A stretch of 64,000 bases of DNA. Source: Stenotrophomonas sp. 610A2. Its GTDB lineage: Bacteria > Pseudomonadota > Gammaproteobacteria > Xanthomonadales > Xanthomonadaceae. The translations under genes and the position numbers were made by a program. The notes under the pieces were generated by a model. It searched no databases, had not been told where the DNA came from, and was given only the letters and a program-made list of their open reading frames with translations. Shown piece by piece: positions 16,237 through 25,796 of this stretch. Each line of letters starts with the position of its first letter. The first letter of the stretch is position 1. The stretch is taken from positions 4,548,501 through 4,612,500 of the forward strand of contig NZ_CP130832.1 in the NCBI RefSeq assembly GCF_030549615.1, read 5' to 3'.

Positions 16237-17571
16237 ATGAGCATCTTCACCGAACAGGAAGCCAAGGCCATCCTGGACAAGGTCATCGCGCTGTCCAAGG
16301 CCGATGAATGCACCGCCACGCTGGCCGGCTCGGTCGACGGCAACATCCGTTTCGCGCTGAACAACGTCTCCACCAGCGGCATCGTCAGCAACGCCGAACT
16401 GGCCGTGCAGGTCGCCTTCGGCAAGCGTGTTGGCACCGCCTCGATCAACGAGTTCGACGACGCTTCACTGGAGCGCGTGGTACGCCGTGCCGAAGACCTG
16501 GCCAAGCTGGCGCCGGAGAATCCGGAATTCATGCCGGCCATCGGCAAACAGCAGTACCGCTCGACCCCGACCTTCAGCGAATCAACCGCGGCAATCACCC
16601 CGGACTTCCGCGCACAGGTGGCAGCAGACTCCATCGCGCCCTGCCGTGGCCACGGCCTGATCGCTGCCGGCTTCCTGGAGGACGGCAACGGATTCGTTGC
16701 CATCGCCAACAGCAACGGCAACTTCGGTTACCAGAAGACCACCAACTTCAACTACACCTGCACCGTGCGTACCGAAGACGGTCGCGGCTCGGGCTGGGTG
16801 GGCCGCAACCTCGCCAACGCCGCCGACTTCAAGGCCGACCAGGACATCGAGATCGCCAAGCGCAAGGCCACCGAATCGGCCGAAGCCAAGGCACTGGAGC
16901 CGGGCAAGTACACGGTGATCCTGGAGCCGGCGGCCGCCGCTGGCCTGATCAGCTTCATGATGAATTTCTTCAGTGCACGCTCGGCCGATGAAGGCCGCAG
17001 CTTCCTGTCCAAGAAGGGCGGCGGCAACAAGTTGGGCGAGCAGGTCTACGACAGCAAGGTCAACCTGTTCGCCGATCCGTGGCATCCGGATGCAGCGGTG
17101 CTGCCATGGGACGGCGAAGGCATGCCGCGCGAGCGCATCGCCATCATCGAGGACGGCAAGGTCGCCAACCTGGATTACTCGCGCTACTGGGCACAGAAGC
17201 AGGGCAAGACCGCCAAGGCCAGCGCCGGCAACCTGCTGATGAGCGGCGGCACCAAGTCGATCGCCGAGCTGGTGCGTGGCACCGAAAAGGGCATCCTGGT
17301 CACCCGCACCTGGTACATCCGCATGGTCGACCCGCAGACCGTGCTGCTGACCGGCCTGACCCGTGACGGCACCTTCTACATCGAGAACGGCCAGATCAAG
17401 CATCCGGTGAAGAACTTCCGCTTCAACGAATCGCCGGTGATCATGCTCAACAACATCGACGAGCTGGGCAAGCCGGTGCGCGTGGCCGGTGACGAGTCCA
17501 GCTTCGTGATGATGATCCCGCCGATGAAGCTGCGTGACTTTACGTTCACGTCGCTGTCGGATGCGGTGTAA
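16237..17571 (+). CDS. tldE: TldE/PmbA-type peptidase subunit
   Basis: A 444-residue protein of the TldD/PmbA family lacking the HExxxH motif, as in TldE (PmbA), the non-catalytic partner that forms a heterodimer with TldD. Recognisable blocks are NIRFALNNVSTSG near the N-terminus, then EPGKYTVILEPAAAAGLISFM where TldD has its zinc site, and TRTWYIRMVDPQTVLLTGLTRDGTF near the C-terminus. There is no signal peptide, although the upstream TldD has a Tat signal, so either TldE stays inside or it is carried along with TldD. AAGGAG lies about 11 bases before the ATG. The 13-base repeat array starts three bases after its stop. Confidence 0.85.
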   Translation: MSIFTEQEAKAILDKVIALSKADECTATLAGSVDGNIRFALNNVSTSGIVSNAELAVQVAFGKRVGTASINEFDDASLERVVRRAEDLAKLAPENPEFMPAIGKQQYRSTPTFSESTAAITPDFRAQVAADSIAPCRGHGLIAAGFLEDGNGFVAIANSNGNFGYQKTTNFNYTCTVRTEDGRGSGWVGRNLANAADFKADQDIEIAKRKATESAEAKALEPGKYTVILEPAAAAGLISFMMNFFSARSADEGRSFLSKKGGGNKLGEQVYDSKVNLFADPWHPDAAVLPWDGEGMPRERIAIIEDGKVANLDYSRYWAQKQGKTAKASAGNLLMSGGTKSIAELVRGTEKGILVTRTWYIRMVDPQTVLLTGLTRDGTFYIENGQIKHPVKNFRFNESPVIMLNNIDELGKPVRVAGDESSFVMMIPPMKLRDFTFTSLSDAV

Positions 17572-17573
17572 GG

Positions 17574-17660
17574 GCTTTTAGCTCTGGCTTTTAGCTCTGG
17601 CTTTTAGCTCTGGCTTTTAGCTCTGGCTTTTGGCTCTGGCTTTTGGCTTTTGGCTTTAGC
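17574..17660 (+). repeat. Tandem array of a 13-base unit
   Basis: Four perfect copies of GCTTTTAGCTCTG and one with a single change follow each other from 17574 to 17638. They are followed by a decayed TTTTGGC run. The array begins three bases after the tldE-type stop codon. It resembles the GCTTTG hexamer arrays elsewhere in the window and is a likely length-variable locus. Confidence 0.85.
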
Positions 17661-17677
17661 AGTTGCACTTGCTCCAT

Positions 17678-17793
17678 CCCTTCTCCCGCCTGCGGGAGAA
17701 GGTGCCCCGAAGGGGCGGATGAGGGGAAGCTCTTGCTCCACGTGCTTTAGGAGCACCCTCACCCCAACCCCTCTCCCGCACGCGGGAGAGGGG
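17678..17793. repeat. Two short palindromes in opposite orientation
   Basis: A head-plus-GGATGAGGGG-tail element at 17678-17730 points rightward. A TTGGGGTGAGGG-tail element at 17756-17793 points leftward. They lie between the 13-base array and the DUF4159 gene and probably interrupt read-through from tldE. Confidence 0.75.
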
Positions 17794-17819
17794 CTTTCAG
17801 CATCCTGAGATTTTCGCCT

Positions 17820-18536
17820 TTGTCCTCACCCCGTCTGACGCGAGCGCAATTCCTTCACCTGCTGCTGGGCGGCGCGGTGAGCGCCGCCTTGCCGGGTATC
17901 GCGCGGGCGCAGGCCAGCCGCTACGACTTCTGGTTCACCCGCCTGCGCTACGACTCCGGCGACTGGGACGTGGACGCGCGCATGCCGTCCAACCTGATCA
18001 CCTCGCTGGTCGATTACACAACGCTGCGCGTGGACCCCAAGGAACACGTTATCGCGCTGTCCGACCCGAAGATGCTGGCCGCACCGTTCTGCTACCTGGC
18101 CGGCCACAAGCTGGTCGAGTTCAATCCGGAAGAACGCCGCAACTTCGAACGCTATGTGCGCAACGGTGGCTTTGTCTTCGTCGATGACTGCAACCACGAC
18201 ATCGACGGCCTGTTCGCCACCTCCTTCGAAGCACAGATGCGCAGCATCTTCGGCGCAAACGCAATGAAGAAACTGCCCAACACCCATGCGATCTACAACA
18301 GCTTCTTCAAGTTCCCCGAGGGCCCACCGGCCACCGGCTTCGAACTCAACGGCTGGGGTGATGACCTGGTCCACGACTACCTCAAGGGCATCGAGATCGA
18401 TGGCCGGCTGGGCGTGCTCTACAGCAACAAGGACTACGGCTGCGAATGGGACTACGACTGGCGCAACAAACGCTTCCTGGCCGAAGACAACACCAAATTC
18501 GGCGTGAACATCGTGATGTACGCACTGACGCACTGA
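17820..18536 (+). CDS. DUF4159 domain protein, exported
   Basis: A 238-residue protein of the DUF4159 family. The N-terminus LTRAQFLHLLLGGAVSAALPGIARAQA is a signal peptide with a clear AxA-type site but only one arginine, so Sec export is more likely than Tat. The mature part has YDFWFTRLRYDSGDWD at the front and the block RYVRNGGFVFVDDCNHD, which resembles ThuA/glutamine-amidotransferase-like folds. DUF4159 proteins accompany MoxR and DUF58 genes in many bacteria, as here, but their role is not established. The TTG start at 17820 gives the shortest product that keeps the signal peptide; the ribosome binding site is weak. The next gene follows after 16 bases. Confidence 0.8.
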   Translation: MSSPRLTRAQFLHLLLGGAVSAALPGIARAQASRYDFWFTRLRYDSGDWDVDARMPSNLITSLVDYTTLRVDPKEHVIALSDPKMLAAPFCYLAGHKLVEFNPEERRNFERYVRNGGFVFVDDCNHDIDGLFATSFEAQMRSIFGANAMKKLPNTHAIYNSFFKFPEGPPATGFELNGWGDDLVHDYLKGIEIDGRLGVLYSNKDYGCEWDYDWRNKRFLAEDNTKFGVNIVMYALTH

Positions 18537-18552
18537 CCCCACAGGTGACCGC

Positions 18553-19536
<984 letters not shown>

Positions 19537-19551
19537 TACGAACGCTGACGC

Positions 19552-20454
19552 ATGGCCGCCGCCGCGCCACCGCTGATCCCCGCCGATGTGCGCAGTCGCC
19601 TGCGCAGCCTGCGGCTGTGGCCGCAGCGGGCCAGCGGCAGCCGTGGCATCGGCGCGCATGCCAGCCGCAGCCGTGGTGCCGGTTTGGAATTCGCGCAATA
19701 CCGCGCCTACGAGCCGGGCGATGAGCTGCGGCAGATCGACTGGAAGCTTTATGCGCGCTCGGACCGCTTCTTCGTGCGCGAGTCCGAGCGCGAAAGTCCG
19801 ATCACCGTCTGGCTGCTGCTCGATGCCAGCGCCTCAATGGCACAGGCCGATCAGGCACGGCCCGACTGGCAGCGCCTGGACGCGGCCAAGGCATTGGTCG
19901 CCTGCCTTGTCGAGCTGGCGATGCAGCAGGGTGATGCCTTCGGCCTGATCGCACTTGGTGGTGATGCCGTGCAGTTGCTGCCGGCCGGCAACGGCCTGCG
20001 CCAGCGTGATCGGCTGCACCTGCAGCTGCATGGGTTGAAGGCTGCAGGACAATGGCCACCACAGCAGAAGCTGTCGCCCTTATGGGAGCGCATCGCCAGC
20101 AATGATCTGGTGGTGATGATCGGCGATGGCTTTGATGCCGCAGGTGTTGAACTGGCCGAGCGCCTGGCCAAGGCCGGCCGCGACGTCACCCATCTGCAGC
20201 TTCTGACGGTGGAAGAGCGTGATTTTCCGTTCCGCGATGGCCATCGTTTTCGTGATCCGGAAACCGGCGATGAGCTGCTGAGCGATGGCGCAACGGTGCG
20301 CGCCGAATACCTCGCCCGTTTCAAGGAAGCACAGCACATGCTGGACGCACGGCTGCAGGCCGCCGGCATCCGCCATGACACCGCCTATCTCGATGAAGCC
20401 ATCGACGCGCCGTTGCAGCGCCTGTTCGGGCGCCGTGCCGGGAGCGGTGCATGA
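19552..20454 (+). CDS. DUF58 domain protein
   Basis: A 300-residue protein with the DUF58 signature RAYEPGDELRQIDWKLYARSDR followed by FVRESERESPITVWLLLDASASM. The DASAS motif belongs to the VWA-like fold and could bind metal. There is no membrane segment, so it is probably cytoplasmic or membrane-associated through partners. DUF58 proteins are the regular partners of MoxR ATPases. The stop codon overlaps the start of the next gene in ATGA, implying translational coupling. Confidence 0.9.
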   Translation: MAAAAPPLIPADVRSRLRSLRLWPQRASGSRGIGAHASRSRGAGLEFAQYRAYEPGDELRQIDWKLYARSDRFFVRESERESPITVWLLLDASASMAQADQARPDWQRLDAAKALVACLVELAMQQGDAFGLIALGGDAVQLLPAGNGLRQRDRLHLQLHGLKAAGQWPPQQKLSPLWERIASNDLVVMIGDGFDAAGVELAERLAKAGRDVTHLQLLTVEERDFPFRDGHRFRDPETGDELLSDGATVRAEYLARFKEAQHMLDARLQAAGIRHDTAYLDEAIDAPLQRLFGRRAGSGA

Positions 20455-21599
20455 GCCTGCTGTGGTTGTTCCCAGCTGGCTTCCTTGCATTGGCAGCACT
20501 GTTGCTGCCGCTGCTGATCCACCTCGCCCGCCGCAGCGAGCAACGCATCATCGATTTCGCCGCGCTGCGCTGGCTATCAGCCAGGCCGCGTCCGCGCCGC
20601 CGCATCCGCTTCGACGAATGGCCGCTTCTGGTACTGCGCTTGCTGCTGCTGGCCTTGCTCGCCGTCCTGTTGGCACGGCCAGCACTGACGGGGGTGCCTG
20701 ATACCCAGCCGCGCGTCGCGGTGTTACCCGGTGTTGATCTTGCCGCCGCCCAACGCGCCGTGGGTAATGCCGATGCACAGTGGCTATGGTTGGCGTCGGG
20801 CTTCCCGAAAATCGACAAGACCGCAGCGCCGCAAGGTCCACAGCCAGTATCCAGCCTGTTGCGTGAGCTGGACGCATCGCTACCTGCCGATGCCACGCTC
20901 ACCGTGGTTGTCCCGTCGATAGTCGATGGGCTGGACCCACAACGGCCACAGCTCTCGCGTGTGGTGCGCTGGCAGGTACTTGAGCAGAGCGCAGCTGCCA
21001 ACAAACCAGCCGTCATTGCCGCGCCGGAACTGCAGATCCGCCACGACGAAGTTGGCAAGCAAGGCTTGCGCTATCTCAATGCGGTCGCCAGCGCGTGGCG
21101 TGGACCAAAGCCAGAGACGGCAGACGACACCGTCGCATTCGGAAATGACGACAAGCTGCGCGTCTGGCTGTCGGCCAAGCCACTACCCGCCGATACCGGC
21201 ACATGGCTGCAGCGCGGCGGCCGCCTGCTGGTGGATGCACGCACACCGGTGCCCACCGACGCACAGCGCACACCACTATGGCGTGATGCCAACGGTGTGC
21301 TGGTAATCGAACAGATTGGCACGGCGCAAGGCCAGTGGCTGCGTTTCGCAACACCATTGCAGCCGGCAAGCTTGCCGACGCTGCTTGACGCGAATTTCCC
21401 GAACGACCTGCGCGGTGTGCTGCAGGCTGCGCCGACGCCACGGCGCGCGCTCGCAGCAACGATGCAACCGGAGACCGGCGCTGCCCCGTACCCTCAGCCC
21501 GCAACCGAGCTGAACCATTGGCTGCTGTTGGCGATTGCCCTGCTGTTCCTGCTTGAGCGCTGGCTGGCCAGCGCACCGCGTCGCCGGGGCCAGGCATGA
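20451..21599 (+). CDS. BatA-like membrane protein (N-terminal aerotolerance-type domain)
   Basis: A 382-residue membrane protein. The first ~85 residues match the BatA N-terminal region: LFPAGFLALAALLLPLLIHLARR, then WPLLVLRLLLLALLAVLLARP, two membrane segments separated by an arginine-rich loop. A long region that should lie in the periplasm follows. It lacks a clear MIDAS motif, so the VWA domain is absent or degenerate. A third membrane segment (HWLLLAIALLFLLERWLA) is near the end. Start and stop overlap both neighbouring genes by four bases. Confidence 0.8.
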   Translation: MSLLWLFPAGFLALAALLLPLLIHLARRSEQRIIDFAALRWLSARPRPRRRIRFDEWPLLVLRLLLLALLAVLLARPALTGVPDTQPRVAVLPGVDLAAAQRAVGNADAQWLWLASGFPKIDKTAAPQGPQPVSSLLRELDASLPADATLTVVVPSIVDGLDPQRPQLSRVVRWQVLEQSAAANKPAVIAAPELQIRHDEVGKQGLRYLNAVASAWRGPKPETADDTVAFGNDDKLRVWLSAKPLPADTGTWLQRGGRLLVDARTPVPTDAQRTPLWRDANGVLVIEQIGTAQGQWLRFATPLQPASLPTLLDANFPNDLRGVLQAAPTPRRALAATMQPETGAAPYPQPATELNHWLLLAIALLFLLERWLASAPRRRGQA

Positions 21600-23752
21600 G
21601 CGCGCCCTCTCTTCTGCGCGCTGCACGGCGACGCACGCTGCTGATTGCCTTGTCCGCCGGCCTGCCGCTGGCACTGGCTGTCGGCGTGCTGGCAACGCGC
21701 ATGTTCGGCTTCGACGCCGGTTACATCACCACCACGGCGGCCTTGCTGGTTGCTGTTGGCGTCGCGGTTTGGCGTGCACGCCGCCTGGATCCGCGCTGGC
21801 TGGTCGCGCGTCTGAACGATCACCCGCGTTTCGAGGACAGTGCTGACCTGCTGTTCGCCACCGCCCCCACGCTCAACCCGCTGCAGCAACGCCAGCGCCG
21901 CCATGTCGAACAGCGCCTGCAAAGCAATCCGCCGGACCTGCGTCCTGCCTGGCCCTGGCGGCGACTGTTGTTGTGCCTGTTGGCTGCCGCGCTGATCGCG
22001 GGTGCTGCGCTGCTGTGGCCGCGCGCTACAGCCACCGCTCCAGTTGTCGCTGGTGGAAGCGCCACCGAAACTGCCGCGACGGACTGCACACCTGCATTGC
22101 GCGGCAGCTGGCTGCAGATCACGCCCCCGGCCTACAGCGGCCAGGCAGCAACGGCCGGCGACAAGCTCGATGCACGCGCCCTGCAAGGCAGCCGTCTGCA
22201 ATGGCGCCTGCAGTTCGCACCACAGCCGCAGCAAGTGTGGCTGCAGTTCCACGACGGCCGCCGGGTAGCATTGCAGCGCGATGGCGATTACTGGCGCGCT
22301 AGCGAGGTGCTGCAGCGTGCAGGCCTGTACCGCATCCAGACCGAACCGGCGATGGCAGCTGCTGGACGCGCCTATCGCCTCGATGTGGTGGTGGACCGCC
22401 CGCCGCAGGTCAAGGTCATCGAGCCAGCGCAGACACTCAACCAGGCAGCGCCGCGTCAGCGCATGTGGCAGCTGCGCTTTGAAGCCAGTGACGACTTCGG
22501 CGTCAACAGCGCCGCGACGCTGGATATCACCACGGCAAAAGGCAGCGGCGAAAACATCAGCTTCCAGCAACGCCAACTGACGCTGAGTGGCAGCGGCCCG
22601 GCGACGGCGCGACGCTTTGCCTACAACGCTGACTTGGCTGCACTAGGCCTTGAGCCGGGTGACGAAGTAGTCGCCCGCCTGACCGTACGCGACAACCGCA
22701 GCCCGCAGCCGCAGGAAGCGCGCAGCGCCAGCCTGATCCTGCGCCTGCCCAGCGAACAACAGGTGCAGGCCAGCGATCTGGAAGGCGCGATCAAGAAGGT
22801 GATGCCGGCCTATTTCCGCAGCCAGCGGCAGATCATCATCGACGCCGAAGCCCTGCTCAAGCAACGCGGCAGCCTTGATGCCGATACCTTCATCAAGCGC
22901 TCCGATGCGATCGGCGTGGACCAACGCATCCTGCGCCTGCGCTATGGTCAGTTCCTCGGCGAAGAAGCCGAAGGTGGTGCGAAGGCACCGCCGACCGGCG
23001 ACCTGCCCACAGGTGACGCCGCAAGCAGCGAAGGGCATGCGGATCACGCCGATCATGCCGAAGATGATGGACACGGCCACGACCACGGCGGCACAGCTGA
23101 AAGCACACCGGTGTTCGGCAGCGCCACCGACGTGCTGTCCGAGTACGGACATACCCACGACCACGCCGAAGCCGCCACCCTGCTCGATCCGCAGACCCGC
23201 GCCATCCTCAAGTCCGCGCTCGACCAGATGTGGCAGTCCGAGGGCCACCTGCGCCAGGGCCATCCGGACCAGGCGCTGCCTTACGCTTACAAGGCGCTGG
23301 CCTTCATCAAGCAGGTACAGCAGGCCGAGCGCGTCTATCTGGCCCGCGTGGGCAGCGAGCTGCCGCCTATCGACATGGCGCGCCGCATGACCGGCAAGCG
23401 CGATGGGCTTGGCAATCGCAGCGTGCAACTGGCAGCGCGTCCTGCAGGTGATGCTGTCGTTGCGAGCGCATGGCATGCATTGGCATCCAGCGACGAGAGC
23501 GTCGATCTTGATGCCTTGTCGCGCTGGCTGGACGCAAACCCCAATGCCGTACCGGATGCACTGGACGTCGTTGCCGCGATAGACGCGCTTCGCCAGCAGC
23601 CCGATTGCCGCACATGCCGCAACGCACTGCGTGCACAACTGTGGCCGGCACTGCGACGTGCTGAGGGACCTCCCGCGCGCCGCGCTGCCGCGGACGCCAG
23701 CGGCCGCCGCTACCTTGAAGCACTCTCGGCACCGCAGGAGCCAGCACGATGA
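21596..23752 (+). CDS. DUF4175-like membrane protein with histidine-rich segment
   Basis: A 718-residue protein resembling DUF4175. Two membrane segments lie near the N-terminus (LLIALSAGLPLALAVGVLA; TTAALLVAVGVAVW) and a third around LLLCLLAAALIAGAALLW. A large extracytoplasmic part is followed by helical segments (GAIKKVMPAYFRSQRQIIIDAEALL; LKSALDQMWQSEGHLRQG) typical of the family. Residues about 480-520 are packed with histidine and aspartate (HADHADHAEDDGHGHDH and GHTHDHAE) and could bind zinc, nickel or another metal. It overlaps both neighbours by four bases. Its role within the MoxR-type block is unknown. Confidence 0.75.
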   Translation: MSAPSLLRAARRRTLLIALSAGLPLALAVGVLATRMFGFDAGYITTTAALLVAVGVAVWRARRLDPRWLVARLNDHPRFEDSADLLFATAPTLNPLQQRQRRHVEQRLQSNPPDLRPAWPWRRLLLCLLAAALIAGAALLWPRATATAPVVAGGSATETAATDCTPALRGSWLQITPPAYSGQAATAGDKLDARALQGSRLQWRLQFAPQPQQVWLQFHDGRRVALQRDGDYWRASEVLQRAGLYRIQTEPAMAAAGRAYRLDVVVDRPPQVKVIEPAQTLNQAAPRQRMWQLRFEASDDFGVNSAATLDITTAKGSGENISFQQRQLTLSGSGPATARRFAYNADLAALGLEPGDEVVARLTVRDNRSPQPQEARSASLILRLPSEQQVQASDLEGAIKKVMPAYFRSQRQIIIDAEALLKQRGSLDADTFIKRSDAIGVDQRILRLRYGQFLGEEAEGGAKAPPTGDLPTGDAASSEGHADHADHAEDDGHGHDHGGTAESTPVFGSATDVLSEYGHTHDHAEAATLLDPQTRAILKSALDQMWQSEGHLRQGHPDQALPYAYKALAFIKQVQQAERVYLARVGSELPPIDMARRMTGKRDGLGNRSVQLAARPAGDAVVASAWHALASSDESVDLDALSRWLDANPNAVPDALDVVAAIDALRQQPDCRTCRNALRAQLWPALRRAEGPPARRAAADASGRRYLEALSAPQEPAR

Positions 23753-25479
23753 TGGCTTGGCTCCCGCTTGCGTTGATTGCATTGGCCGTGGTGTTGGGCA
23801 GTCTGCGCTTCGCGCTATCGCCACGACCTTCCGCACCGCGTCTTGCCGCGTTTTTGTTGCTGCAGCTTGCAGCCGGGATGTTGCTCTATTTCACATTGCA
23901 GCCACCATCGCGTCCCGGACACGCTGGAACGCTGGTTGTAGCCACGGCAGGGGCTGGTGCCGCTGACCTGGCTGCCGTGCCCGCGGCGGCCTATGTGCGC
24001 CTGCCCGAAGCGACGACCTTGCTGTCAGCAGCAGCGGCGCCGGATCTTGCAACCGCATTGCGCCAGCATCCCGGCACGCGCGAGCTGGTGATCGTCGGCC
24101 AAGGCCTGCCTGCACGTGATCGTGATATCGCGCTGCCGCCGCTGCGTTTCCTGCCCGGCCCTGCACCACGGGGGCTGGTGGAGTTGCAGGCGCCGCCGTT
24201 GCTCGCGCCGGGTGCGGCCTTTACCGTGCACAGCCGCGTGCAGGGCCTGTCTGATGCCCGCGTCGAACTGCTGGACCCTGCCGCTCATCGTGTCGATATC
24301 AGTGCTGTTGACGCAGCAGGCCGTACGAACCTGCGTGCCAGCGCCCGCGAGCCCGGCGACGTGGTCTTTACGCTGCGCGTGTTGGATGCCGGCGGCAAGA
24401 TACTGGACCAACTTCCGGTACCCGTGCGTGTACGCGCAAGCACTGCGCCAAGCATCCGCGTGCTCGCCGGTGCACCTGGTCCTGAACTGAAGTACCTGCA
24501 GCGTTGGGGCAGCGATATCGGCGCAAAGCTGCAGACCAGCATGTTGATCGGTGGCGGCTTGCAGATGGGCGATGCGCCGGCCTCTCTCGATGCTGCCAGT
24601 CTCGCCCGCATGGACCTGCTGCTGCTCGATGAGCGCCGTCTTGCAGGCCTGTCATCCACGCAACGGGCAGCAATCACCGAAGCCGTACGCGGCGGATTGG
24701 GCGTACTGGTCCGCACCAGCGGCGCCCTGGATGCAAATGCGCGCCGCGCTTTGCACGAATGGGGACTGGAAACCCGCGGTGGTGACCAGACCCGGCCGGT
24801 CACTCTGCGCACTGTGAGCGACGCGGAGCAGAGCAAGGCCCCCCTCGCAGTCGAGCGCTTCAATCTGGAGTTCGACGGCACTGACGTTGTGCCTTTGTTG
24901 CGTGGCGTAGATGGCACTGCGATAGGCGGCTGGCGTGCGCTCGGGCTGGGTCGGGTTGGCGTGCTGCCGATCACCGACAGCTATGCGCTGGTGCTGGCTG
25001 GCCATGCTGACGTCCACGCCGAGCTATGGAACGCCGCCTTGGCGAGCGTGGCCCGGTCACTTCCTGGCTCACCAACCCTGCAATTGCCTGCGTGGGCCTG
25101 GAGTGGCGAACGCGTCGGCCTTTGCGGACTGACCACTCCCGCGCAGATGGTCGCCGAGGATGGCAGTCGTACCGAACTACTGCCCGATCCTTCCGCTGGC
25201 AACTGTGTTGCAGCTTGGCCACAGGTGGCCGGATGGCACCGCGTTGAAGCAGGCGAACAGCAACAGAGCATGCTGCTGCTGGATCCGGAGAAAGCAGTCG
25301 CATTGCATGCACAACAGATGCGCGATGCGACGTTTGCATTGAGCGGCAGTGCAGTGCGTACAACCCCACTGCCGATCCCGGGGCCGCGTTGGCCCTGGTT
25401 GCTGGGGTTCGTGCTGATCGCCTCCTTGCTTTGGTGGCTGGAGCGCAGGCGAACGGGTGGAGCGGCACCGCAAGACTGA
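23749..25479 (+). CDS. Membrane-anchored protein of the MoxR block, function unknown
   Basis: A 576-residue protein I cannot name precisely. Two membrane segments lie at the N-terminus (WLPLALIALAVVLGSLRFAL; LAAFLLLQLAAGMLLYF) and one at the C-terminus (PWLLGFVLIASLLWWL), so the ~480 residues between should be periplasmic. That region contains an immunoglobulin-like stretch around VELLDPAAH and VVFTLRVLDAGGKI. A Rossmann-like stretch around RMDLLLLDERRLAGLSSTQR is reminiscent of the amidotransferase-like domain found in similar MoxR-linked proteins. It overlaps the previous gene by four bases and closes the block. Confidence 0.7.
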   Translation: MMAWLPLALIALAVVLGSLRFALSPRPSAPRLAAFLLLQLAAGMLLYFTLQPPSRPGHAGTLVVATAGAGAADLAAVPAAAYVRLPEATTLLSAAAAPDLATALRQHPGTRELVIVGQGLPARDRDIALPPLRFLPGPAPRGLVELQAPPLLAPGAAFTVHSRVQGLSDARVELLDPAAHRVDISAVDAAGRTNLRASAREPGDVVFTLRVLDAGGKILDQLPVPVRVRASTAPSIRVLAGAPGPELKYLQRWGSDIGAKLQTSMLIGGGLQMGDAPASLDAASLARMDLLLLDERRLAGLSSTQRAAITEAVRGGLGVLVRTSGALDANARRALHEWGLETRGGDQTRPVTLRTVSDAEQSKAPLAVERFNLEFDGTDVVPLLRGVDGTAIGGWRALGLGRVGVLPITDSYALVLAGHADVHAELWNAALASVARSLPGSPTLQLPAWAWSGERVGLCGLTTPAQMVAEDGSRTELLPDPSAGNCVAAWPQVAGWHRVEAGEQQQSMLLLDPEKAVALHAQQMRDATFALSGSAVRTTPLPIPGPRWPWLLGFVLIASLLWWLERRRTGGAAPQD

Positions 25480-25537
25480 AGTAATTGATGGCTTGGAAAG
25501 AGCAACATCAACAGCGCCCCCTTCCGCCCTTCAGGCA

Positions 25538-25643
25538 CCTTCCCCCGCATGCGGGGGAAGGCAAGTCAGCAGCAGATAGTGCGTCGGGGCGCATGATCTG
25601 CCCCCTCCCTTTGCCGAAGGCAAGGGGAGGGTTGGGGAGGGGT
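25538..25643. repeat. Two palindromic repeats after the MoxR block
   Basis: CCTTCCCCCGC and GCGGGGGAAGG form a near-perfect palindrome at 25538-25561. A CCTCCC-family element with GCCGAAGGC in its loop lies at 25601-25643. No open frame of interest lies in the ~317-base gap to the next gene. Confidence 0.65.
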
Positions 25644-25747
25644 GCCTTTCGCATTGGATTGCGGCCACACCTACGTGCAACCAATCCAGCAACACCTTGA
25701 ACCCCATCACTGATTGATCTTCCCCTTCACCCGCGAGCGGGCCCGCT

Positions 25748-25770
25748 GCGGTAGAACCACAACCGCAGGG
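25748..25770 (+). promoter_or_regulatory. Hairpin in the leader of the amidase gene
   Basis: CTGCGGT and ACCGCAG pair around a nine-base loop, ending 26 bases before the start codon. It could influence translation or be a protein-binding dyad; no family was recognised. Confidence 0.3.
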
Positions 25771-25796
25771 GGTTCCAAGCTTTGGGGGTCCTACCG

